The notes under the pieces: model-generated
What the model saw: only the letters and a program-made list of their open reading frames with translations
Told to the model about the DNA's origin: nothing
Databases searched by the model: none
Part shown: positions 47,951-57,904 of the stretch, piece by piece
Layout of the letters: the number at the start of each line of letters is the position of its first letter
Position numbering within the stretch: the first letter of the stretch is position 1
Made by a program: the position numbers and the translations under genes
NCBI GenBank assembly: GCA_024500155.1
Contig: CM044862.1
Location: 46,634,001 to 46,698,000 of the forward strand
Origin: Chenopodium formosanum
Taxonomy: Eukaryota > Streptophyta > Magnoliopsida > Caryophyllales > Amaranthaceae
DNA length: 64,000 bases
Direction: 5' to 3'

Positions 47951-48425
47951 TTAGAAGCATTTGGAAGAACAGCCACTAATTGAGACATGAACAGTCACTA
48001 AGCTGTAATCAAGCTTGAATTTCGCCTTATATTGCTTCACCTCTGTAACTATATCATTGTCACTGGCAAGGATTTCAAACTTTGGAACTCGAAACTCTTT
48101 TGTAATTGTGCCAACTTTATTGACCACAATTTTGATTCTAGGGTAATTTTTCTGTAGATAACAAAATAATAAAATTGTATGATGACTTATGAGGAACCAA
48201 TTGACAGTCTAGCTAGAAATATAGACCAAAATATTGGAAAAGCTCTGGTTTTTCTTTTCCAGAAAATGATCTCATTAAGAATAGGCAATTATAGCGAGGA
48301 CACCATAATATGAAAATACCCCAAAAGAATGTCAAGTATAAATACACATACATCATCGATGACCTCCGCGATAACATCCTTGTATGGAAGTAGTTCATCG
48401 GTGATATTTAGATGTGCAATATGAC
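47951..48425 (-). pseudogene. Captured TRM5-type tRNA (guanine-N1)-methyltransferase fragment
   Basis: Two exons with an intron of 200 bp. Exon a (48425-48352) encodes GHIAHLNITDELLPYKDVIA, a hallmark block of TRM5, which methylates G37 of tRNA. Exon b (48151-47951) encodes KNYPRIKIVVNKVGTITKEF, then FEILASDNDIVTEVKQY and LDYSLV, after which it departs from TRM5 (the YWNSRL block is missing) and reaches a TAA. Splice sites look intact (CAG acceptors, GTATGT donor). The SAM-binding and catalytic region is absent, so it cannot be an active enzyme. Copying of host exons into CACTA elements is known. Confidence 0.75.
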
Positions 48426-49238
48426 CTGCATAATGATAACAAAAAGAATGTCAATGCACAAATCATTAGCTCATGGAAAGAGCCAAGAAGTTTTCAGGAG
48501 CACTAATACCGAATGATCCAATACAATCTCATTCAAGAGCTGTTAGTTATTCCCAAAATAATTATCCTCCAACATTTTTCAGTGAAATAGTGATACTTTT
48601 CATACGAAAACTTAGTGCCATCAGAAAGCATGTATATGATGGTCACTTTGTGAGAATTATTACTTTAGAAATTTAACTTTCAAACACTCCCTCTAATCTG
48701 GAATTAATGTTACTTTCAGCGTCACTTAACACTTTTGGCACTATAGTTGAATACTATTCCTATTGAGCCCTAATGTAAAAACCAACACCATCACTAAATA
48801 CAGGTATTTATCAATGGTATCTGTGTCTAAGAGTTCTTATATATGCAAAAGACTAGAATGAAAATGAACCAATTGAGTACATAGCTATAAATAATTGAAC
48901 ATAGCTAGATATACAGGCATTTAATGATGGTATATGGGTGTTAGAGTTCTTATATCTATGCAAAAGACTAAAAGTCTAAAATTCATATTTTACCCTATTG
49001 TAAACTCAAACATAATCGATCAAAACCATTGCAGGTATTTAATGATGATATTTGGGCATTTGGATCAAGTTTTAAAAGTTGTTAATTTGTACTTTAGAGA
49101 AAGAAGACAAAATTGCAATTACATTGGATATGAGGAAGGTGGTCATTTACTCATGACAAGGACAGTTATCGACAATCATATTATAACTTAGAGCTAACAA
49201 TCAGGCATGTTGATTGATGACGGTTGGCATTTGCCTAC
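48426..49238. other. CACTA interior without a recognised gene
   Basis: AT-rich, intron-like sequence. Short ORFs carry no motif. Confidence 0.4.
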
Positions 49239-50373
49239 AAATTAGCAGCGAAGGCAAGAAACATTATAGTAATTACACCAGGGCCCTTCAATGGTTACCC
49301 TGCTACTAATGATCATGGACATTGACAACAAGTAGAGAGACAAATCCAATAAGCAAGGAATGTAAGACCCAAGTATTATAACAGCGGCAAAAATAAGCAC
49401 ATGTTCAGTTCTTATCTAAGTAGATATAGTGAAGAAATCATATATAAAAATACTTCTTAAGCAAAATTAGCTTGACAGATATCAGTTCAACTAATACCAA
49501 GATTTCAATTCATTTAAGCTTAAAAAGACAATAGGAACGACGAAAGGAGGGGATACCAGCAGCTTTATCTCGAAAATACCAGAGATCAAACAAATGCATA
49601 TACTTTGAAATCAGCTTTATAAGATCATGTGGAAGCTCAGAGAATCAAACAAATGCATATACTTCGAACGGAGGGGATACCATCATTTTCCTACAAATTA
49701 AATTATTAAAATGAATCTAATGATGATAAAATTTACATATACAGAAATTTATAATGACAAAAATCAAAGATCATGTATAGCCTTAAAATCAGTAAGAAAG
49801 TCCCACATATGTGTCCCTAGACTTCCTACTTGTTATCGACTCACAGTAGCTAATCCAAATGACTCATTTGCCACCTCTAATTCAATCAAGTTCGTCACAA
49901 ATTTATAAGTTTACTAGAGTACGACATGAGAAATTAGCAGCGAAGGCAAGAAACATTATAGTAATTACACCAGGGCCCTTCAATGGTTACCTTGCTACTA
50001 ATGATCATGGACATTGACAGCAAGTAGAGAGACAAATCCAATAAGCAAGGAGTGTAAGACTCGAGTATTATAACAGCGGCAAAAATAAGCACATGTTCAG
50101 TTCTTATCTAAGTAGCTATAGTGAAGAAATCATATATACATGCTTCATAAGCAAAAGCATCTTGACAGATATCAGTTCAACCAATACCAAGATTTCAATT
50201 CATTTAAGCTTAAAAAGACAATAGGAACGACGAAAGGAGGGGATACCAGCAACTTCATCTCGAAAATACCAGAGATCAAACAAATGCATATACTTCTAAA
50301 TCAGCTTTATAAGATCATGTGGAAGCTCAGAGAATTAAACAAATGCATATACTTTGAAAGGAGGGGATACCAG
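49239..50373 (+). repeat. Direct duplication inside the CACTA element
   Basis: 49239-49683 and 49931-50373 are near-identical copies of about 445 bp (both start AAATTAGCAGCGAAGGCAAG), separated by about 247 bp. Each copy ends near a smaller repeated AAACAAATGCATATACTT motif. Confidence 0.85.
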
Positions 50374-50635
50374 CAGCTCTGAGAAATCTGTTATGGGATA
50401 GTCCCCCAAATGAGATTACTGCTAAGATTAAGGCTTACCAAAGAATCAAACACACACAGAATTATACACAGCCAAAAATGAATTAATCTTTGACACATTC
50501 CGCCAAAAAAATAAAAATAAACACATACACACACATATGGAATAATAGGAACTACGAAGTACTTATTGAAAACGAAAATACTTGAGAAACAATAATGAAC
50601 ATGTGCATCAGCATTATCTATTAGTAGTAGTTGTT

Positions 50636-50640
<5 letters not shown>

Positions 50641-50698
<58 letters not shown>
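50641..50698. repeat. (AT)n microsatellite
   Basis: An uninterrupted AT run of about 58 bp. Confidence 0.95.
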
Positions 50699-50700
<2 letters not shown>

Positions 50701-51404
50701 CCTTCTGAGGGAAATATAATTTTGATTAACCAAGCACTTAAACAAAAATCCTGCTTAACCAAGAAATGAACCCATTTTAGATTATTACCAACAACATTAG
50801 AGAAAAGAAGGAACGCGCAGCAGCTAATATAACAACTATAGCAACAACAATCAGCAATAACGACGCAAGAAGCACCACCAGAAACAGGTACTTACCAAGA
50901 ACACAACAATTATTGACAAAATCTTAATTCTACACTAATTAGCGTTAAAGGAACACTAATTATCAGATTAAAACACCAAAGAATGCAAAAAGAAATAACC
51001 TTGCATATAGAATCAATAACCATTAACCAAATTCTCACTTCAACAAACAGATTAACAGAGATTATATACCAACAACCCATAAATTACCACTAAAAATGAA
51101 CGAATTGGGGTAAATTGATCGATTTCGGTAAAGAACTCAAAGAACCCTAGATAAACTTTCAATTAAAAACATTCTAAATCTTCAAGCAACGAATCTCACA
51201 CACATTAACTTAAATATCAACAAAAATCACACAACACCAAGAAACAAAATACCTGAAAACAAACCAACTGAAAAAAAACACAAAAATTAAATCAAACCCA
51301 GAAGAAAAAAAACCTGTATTAATATCCCACTTAGCACAATGACCACCTCATAATCACCCGCCTTCCAAACTGCTTATTCCCCTGCGAACTCACCGGAACC
51401 GCTG

Positions 51405-51683
51405 CTAACGGCGGCAGAAGTAGCAAGAAGACTCCGGCACTGGCGGAATAGGATCGAGAAACCCCGGTGGAAGAGAACTATCACCAACCTTCTGCTTCTT
51501 CGCCGAAAAACAGCCATTAGAGGAACTCAAAGCTCTTTTCTCGGTACCAACATCGCCGGCGTCATCATCGTCGCTGAGATCAATGACGGGAACAGGCGCC
51601 GAGGAAGGAGTAGCAGCATTGACGGCTCTGTCTCGCATTCGTTGGAAGATAACTTCGTATTCTTGCTTGACTTGTACATCCAT
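51405..51683 (-). pseudogene. Captured 5' exon of an unidentified gene
   Basis: On the minus strand an ORF begins MDVQVKQEYEVIFQRMRDRA and continues with VPVIDLSDDDDAGD, KKQKVGDSSLPPGFLDPIPP and SSCYFC before a stop. It is GC-richer than its surroundings and has host-like composition, with an acidic cluster and a KKQK basic patch that could be nuclear. I chose the inner ATG (51683) because the sequence upstream (to 51737) is Ser-rich and untranslated-like. It could act as first exon ahead of the TRM5 exons on the same strand. Function is not recognised. Confidence 0.45.
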
Positions 51684-51889
51684 GGCGGAAGAATATGTAG
51701 AAATATAGAAATGAGAGATAGAGGAGAATGACGCCATGACGGGGAGGAGAGGAGAGTAGAGGAGAAAGAGAGAGAGGGAGTGACGGACTGATGAGAGAGA
51801 AAGATGTGAATGACGGCTGGATTTTTAGGGTTTAGTATTGGGCTCCTTTCATCAGTTGGGCCACGTTTGGACATTTGTTACGTGTAATA

Positions 51890-52192
51890 TAGTATTCGTA
51901 ACGGGCAAAATAGTGTCCGTTACGAATACTTATTTATTTGTAACGGGCAAAATAGTGTCTGTTACGAATACTTTTATTCGTAACGGGCAAAATAGTGTCC
52001 GTTACGAATATGTATGTATTTGTAACGGGCACTAATTTGTCCGTTACGAATACATATGTATTCGTAACGGACACTATTTTTCCCGTTACGAATAAATAAG
52101 TATTCGTAACGGACACTATTTTGTCCGTTACAAATATCTTAATTGTAACGGGCAAAGCTTTGCCCGTTACAAATAGCTTGTTACGAATGAGA
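51890..52192. repeat. Right subterminal repeat array of the CACTA element
   Basis: At least six paired motifs of the type TATTCGTAACGGGCAAAATA then GTGTCCGTTACGAATA, in both orientations. They mirror the left array but with a different spacer inside each palindrome. Confidence 0.85.
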
Positions 52193-52210
52193 TTTTTTCC
52201 ACTAGTGAGT

Positions 52211-53960
52211 TTGTACCACCTCGTGACCACCCGATTAATCAGCTAGAGGTCTTTATGAGGATGATGATCCTCAGGTCGAGACCTACATAGCCAAAGATGG
52301 CTCTCTGATCACTAAGCGCATGCGTCCCAAAGACACTCTAGAGCAAGGTACAAGCAAGGCGGGTACAAGCAGGCCCCCTGGCAAGCTGGAAGAGGAAACC
52401 TACACGGCAAGCGGAGCCGCCCCATTTACGCAGGACGAACTCATGAAATTCATGACCAGTTTCAAGAGTGAAACTAAGGATCTGATCACCAAGAACAAGG
52501 ATGGCCCAAGCAAGAGTTAGTCAGTAAGGAAGACTCCCCTTGAGAGGAGGAAGCCCGTTAGGGACATGCAACCAACTCCGCATCCAAAGGATAAGGCAGC
52601 CGGGACCCTTGATTTTTCCAAAATTCTTCTACCCCAAAAGAATATAAGAAACCCATGCCGAGGTGAACAGCCGGTGGGAAACAAAAAATCTACTCCTGAC
52701 GCCCGGGAAATCATCACCCGCAGGAGAAGTCAGCAGCTGTCTGAGTCAGCCTCTGTCTAGAGCTTTCAGAACAACTTCAAGAATACATCAGCAGGGAATG
52801 TTTAATCCTTACATGAGAGCCATACAAGCAGTAATATCGTCCACCCTGGCCCTCAGATAATTGGGAATGCACCGTATGTACCTCTTGTGGTCTATGACCC
52901 GTATTCTCCGCATTTCATGCAGCAAGCCCTCTTTGGGGGTCAGGCGGCATTTAACGTCCAACCTTTAGACTGGAAGCTCCGACTGCTCAAACTTGGCGAA
53001 CAAACTTATGCGTTCACCAAGGAGATAACCGAAGGCGCACATCCGGCCAAGGTTAAGAATGTGTTGGTGGGTGCTTACGATTGTACCACCAACCCAGAGG
53101 ACCACCTCATGGCCTATTATAACTTCATGCACATGCAGAGGTTGGAGGATGCCATGTGGTGCCGGTGTTTCCTGTCTACATTAAAGGGCATTGCCCAACA
53201 ATGGTTTGGCGACTTGCTAGCCGAGTGCATTGATAGATTCAGGAAGCTTGCCTTCCTGTTTGCCTCCAACTTCTCAATCAACATCCCAGCTAAGAAACCA
53301 CTCTCATCTGAGCACCATTTGGCAGGGAGACAAAGAGGGGATTTGCTTCTATGTGTGGCGGTTCAACCTGGTAAGAATCCAAATCCACGGGCTGTCTGAC
53401 GAGGTAGCCTCTACAAACTTCTTCAAGGTCTGAAAGATAGGTCGACCTTCAATTTGACCTTGTCCGGAAGAGGGTTGTTACCCTTCAAGAGGCGTTGATA
53501 GAGGCAGAGAGCTGAAGAGAGAAAAAAGAGAAAAGAAGTTTAGGCGGTTGAGGATCCTGATTAGCCGTCCAAGAAGAAACAAAAAAGAATTCAAACCGTA
53601 CATCTCGCGGTATGAATTCAATAAAGATTGCTACACCATCTTTACAGAGGTAAAGGATCGGCTGACCATTGAGAAGCCAAATCTTATGAAGAGTTCCGTT
53701 CAATCACGGAACAAGAATAAATTATGCCATTTCCATCAGGAGGTGGGCTATGACACCAACGAATGCTATATTCTCAAGCAGACGTTGGATAGTATGGCGG
53801 ACAAGGGCTTGCTGAAGTCCTATGTCTTGAAGTCCAAAGCGACTTCGAAGACAAATCCAGGGCTGTCATCAAAAACTGTCCAGCATACTAGTAGCTCGGA
53901 TATCGACCATAGTAGGCGAATTCGCAAGTGGTGGCCCGACCATCCGGGGCGCCAAGGATA
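52211..53960 (+). pseudogene. Tat-type gag, decayed
   Basis: One frame from the CACTA junction runs to about 53380 with only stop codons breaking it (for example TAG at 52518). The capsid-like block reads NVLVGAYDCTTNPEDHLMAY and STLKGIAQQWFGDL, close to the Retrotrans_gag pattern. A frame change near 53300 continues with GICFYVWRFNLVRIQIHGLS. From 53548 a third frame carries CHFHQEVGYDTNECYILK, a degenerate Zn-knuckle-like motif used by Tat gags. Gag forms the particle that packages element RNA. Confidence 0.8.
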
Positions 53961-53971
53961 ATCTGAAAAGG

Positions 53972-54400
53972 ATGATCCATTCGGTTGATGATGTACATGC
54001 ATCCTCTAGTAGAACATTCCTAAACGTCCTCATCACTGATAAGGATCGGGGAAAAGTTTGCCCACCGCATGATGACCCAGTCATCATTGAACGCAAGGTC
54101 GTCAACAAGCTGGTTGGTCGTATCCTTATAGACACAGGTAGCTCTTCTGATCTTATCAACTACAAGTGTCTGTCCTGGCTTAATTACAAGCAGGATGGCT
54201 TGTGCGACGTCTCACATCCAATAGTTAGCTTTGGGGGAGGAGTCTTACACCCAGTCGGATAAATTGACACTCTTATTCGGCTGGGGGAGAAGGGACAAGG
54301 GTGACACATGGTCGTCTGTTTCCTAGTGGTTAAAGAGCTAACCGCCTACAACATCATTCTTGGCCGACCCACTATAAAAAAGTGTAAGGCCGTCATCATC
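53972..54400 (+). pseudogene. Aspartic protease domain, decayed
   Basis: The block VGRILIDTGSSSDLINYKCL contains the DTGSS active site. After a stop at 54260 and a frame change, AYNIILGRPTIKK gives the ILGRP block typical of the C-terminal part of retropepsins. Reading is interrupted by stops. Confidence 0.78.
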
Positions 54401-54814
54401 CTAGCTCTCATGCTTCTTAAGTATGAAAGGAATGATAGCACTATTGGCTCCCTCAATGGGAATCAGATGCCGGCAAGGGAGTGCTATCTCTCAAACGTCA
54501 AGCCGACTGTTGCAGCAGCCGGTCAGCTGAAGGAGCCAATAGACCTTGATGGTGTCAAGGGCCCTTATTCACCCCCCCTCCAGCTGTCGCAAAGAAAAGA
54601 AAAAATAAAAAGCTGGTAGAGGTGAAAAAGGAGAAGAAATAGTAATAACTAATCGGGTAACGGTCAGATGATCTCCGTCCCCAGCCAGCTGGAGAGCACG
54701 TTGATATTCCTCTGGAAAATAGCCGTCTAGAGCAAACTGTTAAGGTGGGGACATCTACTTTTAAAAGGTTAGGTGCAGACTTGAACCACTTGGTAAAAGA
54801 ATTCAAAGACATTT

Positions 54815-55550
54815 TTGCCTTTGAATTGGTATAGATGCCAGGCATCAGCCCGAACCTCGCTATCCACAAACTCACCGTGGAACCAAAAAAGAAGCCCATT
54901 CGGCAAAAGCAAAGAAATCACGGTGAGGAAAGAAGTCATGCGGCAGCTGCCAAAGTTAAAAAGCTACTGGACGCTAGGTTCATTCGGCCATGTAACTTCC
55001 TTGATTAGGTGGAAAATTTTGTGCTTCTAAAGAAGTCGAATGGAACATGGCGTATGTGTTTTAATTACACAGATCTCAACAAGGCATGTCCAAAGGACAG
55101 TTATCCGCTCCCAAAGAGCGACATCCTTGTCAATTCTGCAGCCGGCCATGCCTTGATGAGTTTCATGGAAGATTATTCGAGCTTCCATCAGATACCCTTG
55201 TGGAAAAAAGATCAAGAGAAGACGACCTTCATCACAGATCAAGGGTTATTCTGTTATACTGTGATGCCATTTGGTTTGAAACATTTACGTTCTACTTTCT
55301 AGCGAATTATTAACAAGATCTTCATTAATCAAATTGGAAGTAACGTAGAGGCGTACATTGATGACATGATAGTCAAATCCAAACTCCAGACAGATCACCT
55401 TGTTGATCTCCGAGAAACCTTCACCACACTCAGGCGGCATAAGGTCATATTAATTCCTAAGAAATGCGTCTTTGATGTTGAGTCTGGGAAGTTTCTCAAA
55501 TTCCTTATTGATTAATAGAGGATAGAGGCTAACCCCGAGAAGATACAGCT
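54815..55550 (+). pseudogene. Reverse transcriptase domain, decayed
   Basis: Conserved blocks: LLKKSNGTWRMCFNYTDLNK, then ACPKDSYPLP, TTFITDQGLFCYTVMPFGLK and VEAYIDDMIVKS, where YIDD is the catalytic motif. Stop codons fall at 55006-55008 (near RPCNFLD), after LRSTF (55301-55303) and near 55515. The order and spacing match Ty3/gypsy RT, and ACPKDSYPLP is typical of Tat. Confidence 0.88.
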
Positions 55551-56180
55551 GGTCACTGACATGAAGTCACCCCGCACTGTCAAGGAATTTCATAAACTAA
55601 CTGGTTGTCTGGCGGCATTGGGAAGATTTCTCAACCGGCCAAATGACAAATGCCTTTATTTCCTCCAAGCAATCAGGAAGAAGACTAGATTTGAATGAGG
55701 GGAGGATGCTGAGGAGGCCTCCCAAAAGTTACAAGAACACTTGCACTCTTTGCCAAGGTTAGTTTGCCCTCTGCCAAAAGAGATGTTATACATGTACTTA
55801 GCCATCTCAGACCATGCCCTCAGTGCCGTTCTCCTTGCTGAAAGAGACGACATCTAGCTTCCGGTCTATGTCATTAGCCATGTGCTTCGAAATGCTGAAC
55901 TCCGGTACCCCATGGTTGAAGAATTTTGCCTTGCCCTTTACAAGGCTGTTAAGAAGTTGAAACCATACTTCTTAGCACATCCGGTGGTGATCTAAGCAGA
56001 TCAGCCCCTCAAGCAGCCAATGACAACCCTGGACTCATCTGGTAAAATGCTCAAATGGGTTATTGAAATGCAATGTCTGGAAATCACCTACAAACGAAGG
56101 AAGACAGTGAAGGGTTAGGCGTTTGCCGACTTCATTGTCAAAATGACAAGGCCGGTTGCTCTATATAACTTTGATTAGGT
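55551..56180 (+). pseudogene. RNase H domain (Ty3 type), decayed
   Basis: The frame continues with MKSPRTVKEFHKLTGCLAAL, then MYLAISDHALSAVLLAERDD, ELRYPMVEEFCLALYKAVKK and KWVIEMQCLEITYKRRK. This is the connection plus RNase H region following RT. Stops lie near 55696, 55855, 55996 and 56117. Confidence 0.75.
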
Positions 56181-56600
56181 TTGGAAGGTGCATGTAGATA
56201 GGAGCTCTACCACGCACTTCTGTGGTGCAGGCATAATCTGTGAATCCCCAGAAGGGGATAAATATGAGTATGAACTACGATTCAAGTTCCAAGCCTCAAA
56301 TAATGAGGTGGAATATGAAGCTCTGCTAGCCGGTATCCGCATGTGTAAGGTAGCAGGGGAAACAAAAATTGACGCCAGCTCAAACTCTTAATTGGTCGTT
56401 AGCTAATACCATTGTGAGTTTGAAGTCACCCATCCGGCTATGATCAAGTATCTGCAGGCAGTCAGGGCTAAAGCGGGGACACTTAAACAATTTCAGCTAA
56501 GTCAAGTGCCCCGGTTGAAGAACTACCAGGCGGATGCTCTGTCAAAATTGGCATCCTCCGTCTCTTGTGATACGCCTCGGTCACTCTTTTAGGAAGTAAT
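56181..56600 (+). pseudogene. Second, archaeal-type RNase H domain, decayed
   Basis: VHVDRSSTTHFCGAGIICES, ELRFKFQASNNEVEYEALLA and NYQADALSKLAS are the blocks of the additional RNase H that plant Tat and Athila elements carry between the original RNase H and integrase. The first catalytic Asp is present; stops lie at 56389 and 56403. Confidence 0.8.
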
Positions 56601-56799
56601 GGAAAAGCTAAGTATATTTGATAATGAGCCCATTGGAATTCTGAACCAAAGTTCTACTTGGATGGATAGCAGCGGGGCATATCTCGCAGACGGCACGCTC
56701 CCTGATTCACCTCAGGAGGTAGCCGTCATGAAAAAGCGAGATGCAAACTTTGAGATAAAAGATGGAGAACTCTTCAAAGCAGGTTTCTTGAAGCCTCTA

Positions 56800-57268
56800 C
56801 TAATGTGTGTTACTGAAAGAAGTTCTCAAAGATTTGCATGCACGATATTGCGCCTCTCATGCAGGCAGCAGATTATTAGTCGTTAGAGCCAGACGACATT
56901 ACTTCTGGCGTACCCTGGAGTTGGACGCTATGGAGATGGTAAAAAAATTCAACAAGTGTCAAAAATTTAGCAAGCTAATCCATCATCTGGCTACTGATCT
57001 GACGGCAATCCACAACCCAGTCTCGTTTTCTCAATGGGGCATGGACATTCTAGGTCCGTATACGCCTACTCCAAGTGGAAAACGCTATATCTTAGTGGTT
57101 GTGGATTATTTCACCAAGTGGATAGAAGCGGAGGCGGCCAAAGGCATCAAGATAAAAGATGTCGTCTCCTTCATCTCGAAGAGCATTATTACCCAGTTCA
57201 GGGTACCTATGTCTATGATATTTTATAATGGACCTCAATTTGAGACGCTCATCTTAAAACTTTTTTGA
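56800..57268 (+). pseudogene. Integrase, truncated in the catalytic core
   Basis: HARYCASHAGSRLLVVRARR and NKCQKF form a Zn-binding HHCC region in which some ligands are changed. WGMDILGPYTPTPSGKRYIL gives the first catalytic Asp, and DYFTKWIEAEA follows. The second Asp region reads FYNGPQFE, with the catalytic Asp changed to Tyr or Asn, and the frame ends at 57268. The rest of integrase and the 3' LTR are missing. Confidence 0.8.
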
Positions 57269-57285
57269 GAGATCAAGGGATCTCA

Positions 57286-57894
57286 TGATGGGGTTTGGTG
57301 AGTTCGACTCACCGCAAAAACAAACCCTAAAACAAGACCGCACTCGCAATAAATAAAACCATAAACATAATTAACTTAATGACAAGATTAAGATAAAACG
57401 ATACCTTTGGAGCGTGCTTTGCCCGACCACTTGGGCTCTTACTTGAAAGCTAGCCTCAAAATTACAAATCCTCCAACGATGATCCACCCGCAACAATGAT
57501 CACCGTTAAGGTCAAATGTCTTAGGGTTAGCAAGACCCGACCGATATACCCGAGTAATTAGTTCAAAGGCTTTCACTAAATGTGATACCTTTTCCAACTC
57601 TTGAGTTCAAAGGTTTTTACTTACTAGTGATCCCTTTTTAAACTCTTACTGAAGCAAATAATCCCATGCCATGCCTTGGCTATTTATAAGGAAATATTCC
57701 TTGTGAATTCCACTCATCTTTCAATGTGGGACTTTTTCAAAAAAAGATCCTACATGGAAAGATTGATGAATTCAACTCTTTATTAAATAAACCAAGGAAC
57801 AAGTAACAAATTTCACATGGTTAGGTGAGGACCACTTTTTCACTTGTTCCCCAAGGCAACTCACATACATTGAGCGCTAACCATGTGTCACACA
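57286..57894 (-). repeat. Probable minus-strand LTR, solo or truncated
   Basis: Read on the minus strand the segment begins TGTGTGACACATGG and ends CCAAACCCCATCA (TG...CA). It has a TATA-like TTATAAATAGCC about 190 bases in, which is the layout of a plant LTR of about 600 bp. No matching 5-bp duplication flanks it and no second copy is in the window, so its status is uncertain. Confidence 0.4.
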
Positions 57895-57904
57895 ACCTTG
57901 AGCC

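Larger units (their letters stand above)
47127..52207. mobile_element. Non-autonomous CACTA transposon with captured gene fragments
   Basis: Ends CACTAGTGGAAAAA and TTTTTTCCACTAGTG are inverted repeats starting CACTA, flanked by a 3-bp duplication AGT (47124-47126 and 52208-52210), as expected for En/Spm elements. Both subterminal zones (47140-47470 and 51890-52190) are packed with ATTCGTAACGG motifs in both orientations. No transposase domain is seen. The interior carries exons of a TRM5-type gene and another 5' exon, both on the minus strand, an internal duplication and an (AT)n run. Confidence 0.92.
46577..57268 (+). mobile_element. Truncated Tat-type gag-pol retrotransposon carrying a CACTA insertion
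   Basis: A 5' LTR (46577-47080), a PBS and leader, a CACTA transposon (47127-52207), then gag, protease, RT, RNase H, a second (archaeal-type) RNase H and an integrase cut off in its catalytic core at 57268. The second RNase H is characteristic of the Tat/Athila branch. No 3' LTR is found. It interrupts the Helitron helicase at 46576, but the missing right end means no TSD can be checked. Dozens of stop codons show long decay. Confidence 0.85.

Noticed and set aside
50391..50762. Minus-strand ORF of 123 codons with an Ile-Tyr repeat
   Set aside because: It is translated from the (AT)n microsatellite at 50641-50698 and flanking AT-rich DNA; no domain.
57286..57894. Solo LTR with a clean target duplication
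   Set aside because: I looked for 5-bp repeats at the borders and found none (TCTCA versus ACCTT), so it is listed only as a probable LTR.
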